From: an uncultured Paracoccaceae bacterium
GTDB lineage: Bacteria; Pseudomonadota; Alphaproteobacteria; Rhodobacterales; Rhodobacteraceae
Length of the DNA: 5,809 nt
Assembly: GCA_937927885.1 (NCBI GenBank)
Contig: CALEZJ010000332.1
Location: forward strand, 1-5,809
Direction of reading: 5' to 3'
Made by a program: the position numbers and the translations under genes
The notes under the pieces: model-generated
What the model saw: the letters and a program-made list of their open reading frames with translations, nothing else
What the model was told of the DNA's origin: nothing
The model's database searches: none
Shown here: positions 5,272 through 5,809 of the stretch, one piece after another
How the letters are laid out: each line of letters starts with the position of its first letter
Position numbering within the stretch: the stretch's first letter is position 1

Positions 5272-5809
5272 ATGCAGGGTAGCGCCAATCTCAACCTGAT
5301 GATCAAGGCCGCGCGCAAGGCCGCGCGCTCGCTGGTGAAGGACTTTCGCGAGGTCGAGAATCTGCAGGTCTCGTCGAAGGGGCCGGGGGATTTCGTCTCG
5401 AAGGCGGACCGCGAGGCCGAGCGCATCCTCAAGCAGGAACTGATGGAAGCGCGGCCCAATTATGGCTGGCTGGGCGAGGAAACCGGCGAGAGCGAAGGCA
5501 CCGATCCGACGCGGCGCTGGATTGTCGATCCGTTGGACGGGACGACCAACTTTCTGCACGGGTTGCCACACTGGGCGATTTCCATCGCGCTGGAGCACAA
5601 GGGCGAGATCGTCGCCGGCGTGGTGTTCGATGCGGCCAAGGACGAGATGTTTTTTGCCGAGAAGGGCTTGGGCGCCTATATGAACGACACGCGGCTGCGC
5701 GTCTCGGGGCGGCGCAACCTGATCGAATGCATCTTTGCCACCGGGGTGCCGTTTGGCGGGCGCCCCGCGCTGCCTGCCTCGTTGCAGGATCTGGCGCGGT
5801 TGATGCCGG
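5272..5809 (+). CDS. suhB: inositol monophosphatase family protein (SuhB-like), truncated by window edge
   Basis: The first 179 residues of a Mg2+-dependent phosphatase of the inositol monophosphatase family are visible; the family is usually about 260-270 residues, so roughly a third is missing past the right edge. Motifs present are DFVSKADREAE (40-50), the GEE metal-ligand motif (first Glu E69) and WIVDPLDGTTNF (83-94) with metal-binding D86 and D89. The spacing resembles the human enzyme's Glu and Asp ligands. The last metal Asp lies beyond the window. Likely substrates are inositol-1-phosphate or related sugar phosphates; bacterial SuhB also has a described role in rRNA transcription antitermination in E. 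coli, which cannot be assumed here. The ATG at 5272 is preceded by GGAG (5258-5261) at 10 nt and gives the expected N-terminus, with ANLNLMIKAARKA just after it; an ATG at residue 10 is a less likely start. It is divergent from carA. The symbol is by family resemblance. Confidence 0.9.
   Translation, partial: MQGSANLNLMIKAARKAARSLVKDFREVENLQVSSKGPGDFVSKADREAERILKQELMEARPNYGWLGEETGESEGTDPTRRWIVDPLDGTTNFLHGLPHWAISIALEHKGEIVAGVVFDAAKDEMFFAEKGLGAYMNDTRLRVSGRRNLIECIFATGVPFGGRPALPASLQDLARLMP

Overview
The window looks like an ordinary chromosomal stretch of a GC-rich alphaproteobacterium, most likely Rhodobacterales (Rhodobacter/Paracoccus/Roseobacter relatives). I infer this from the strong G/C third-position bias, from the CarA and inositol-monophosphatase sequences, which read like those of that group, and from TTAACC boxes of the kind bound by the alphaproteobacterial regulator CtrA. 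It is mainly housekeeping and accessory metabolism. I see no mobile element, CRISPR array, phage gene, tRNA or rRNA, and no gap between genes longer than about 210 bases.

Layout, left to right. Positions 50-289 (minus) encode a 79-residue membrane protein of unknown function. Positions 378-1019 (minus) encode a HAD-superfamily pyrimidine 5'-nucleotidase-type phosphatase just upstream of it in the same direction; a perfect 7-bp hairpin lies between the two. Positions 1128-1787 (plus) encode a GntR/FCD transcription regulator, divergent from the phosphatase, with a 108-bp shared promoter region. The regulator converges on a 652-residue membrane glycosyltransferase (1865-3823, minus) that carries an N-terminal MshEN/GspE-N-like module. 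Upstream of the glycosyltransferase are three TTAACC boxes spaced about one helical turn apart (3865-3891), one pair of which matches the CtrA consensus TTAA-N7-TTAA. Then comes carA (3910-5065, minus), the small subunit of carbamoyl-phosphate synthetase, with a hairpin terminator folded around its stop codon. Its reading frame is broken near 4721-4740, although everything else in it looks intact. Finally, divergent from carA across a 206-bp gap, a SuhB-type inositol monophosphatase (5272 onward, plus) runs off the right edge.

How the parts relate. The phosphatase and small membrane protein may be co-transcribed. The GntR regulator has no obvious metabolic target operon here; its divergent neighbour is the natural candidate. 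carA serves arginine and pyrimidine synthesis, and no carB is visible, so the two subunits are not adjacent on this side. The glycosyltransferase is the most interesting gene. A probable c-di-GMP-sensing module fused to a processive-type GT2 enzyme, under a promoter with CtrA-like boxes, suggests a cell-cycle- or lifestyle-controlled surface polysaccharide. The carA frameshift is either a sequence error in a repetitive GC-rich tract or a real lesion. I do not see a wholly new system.
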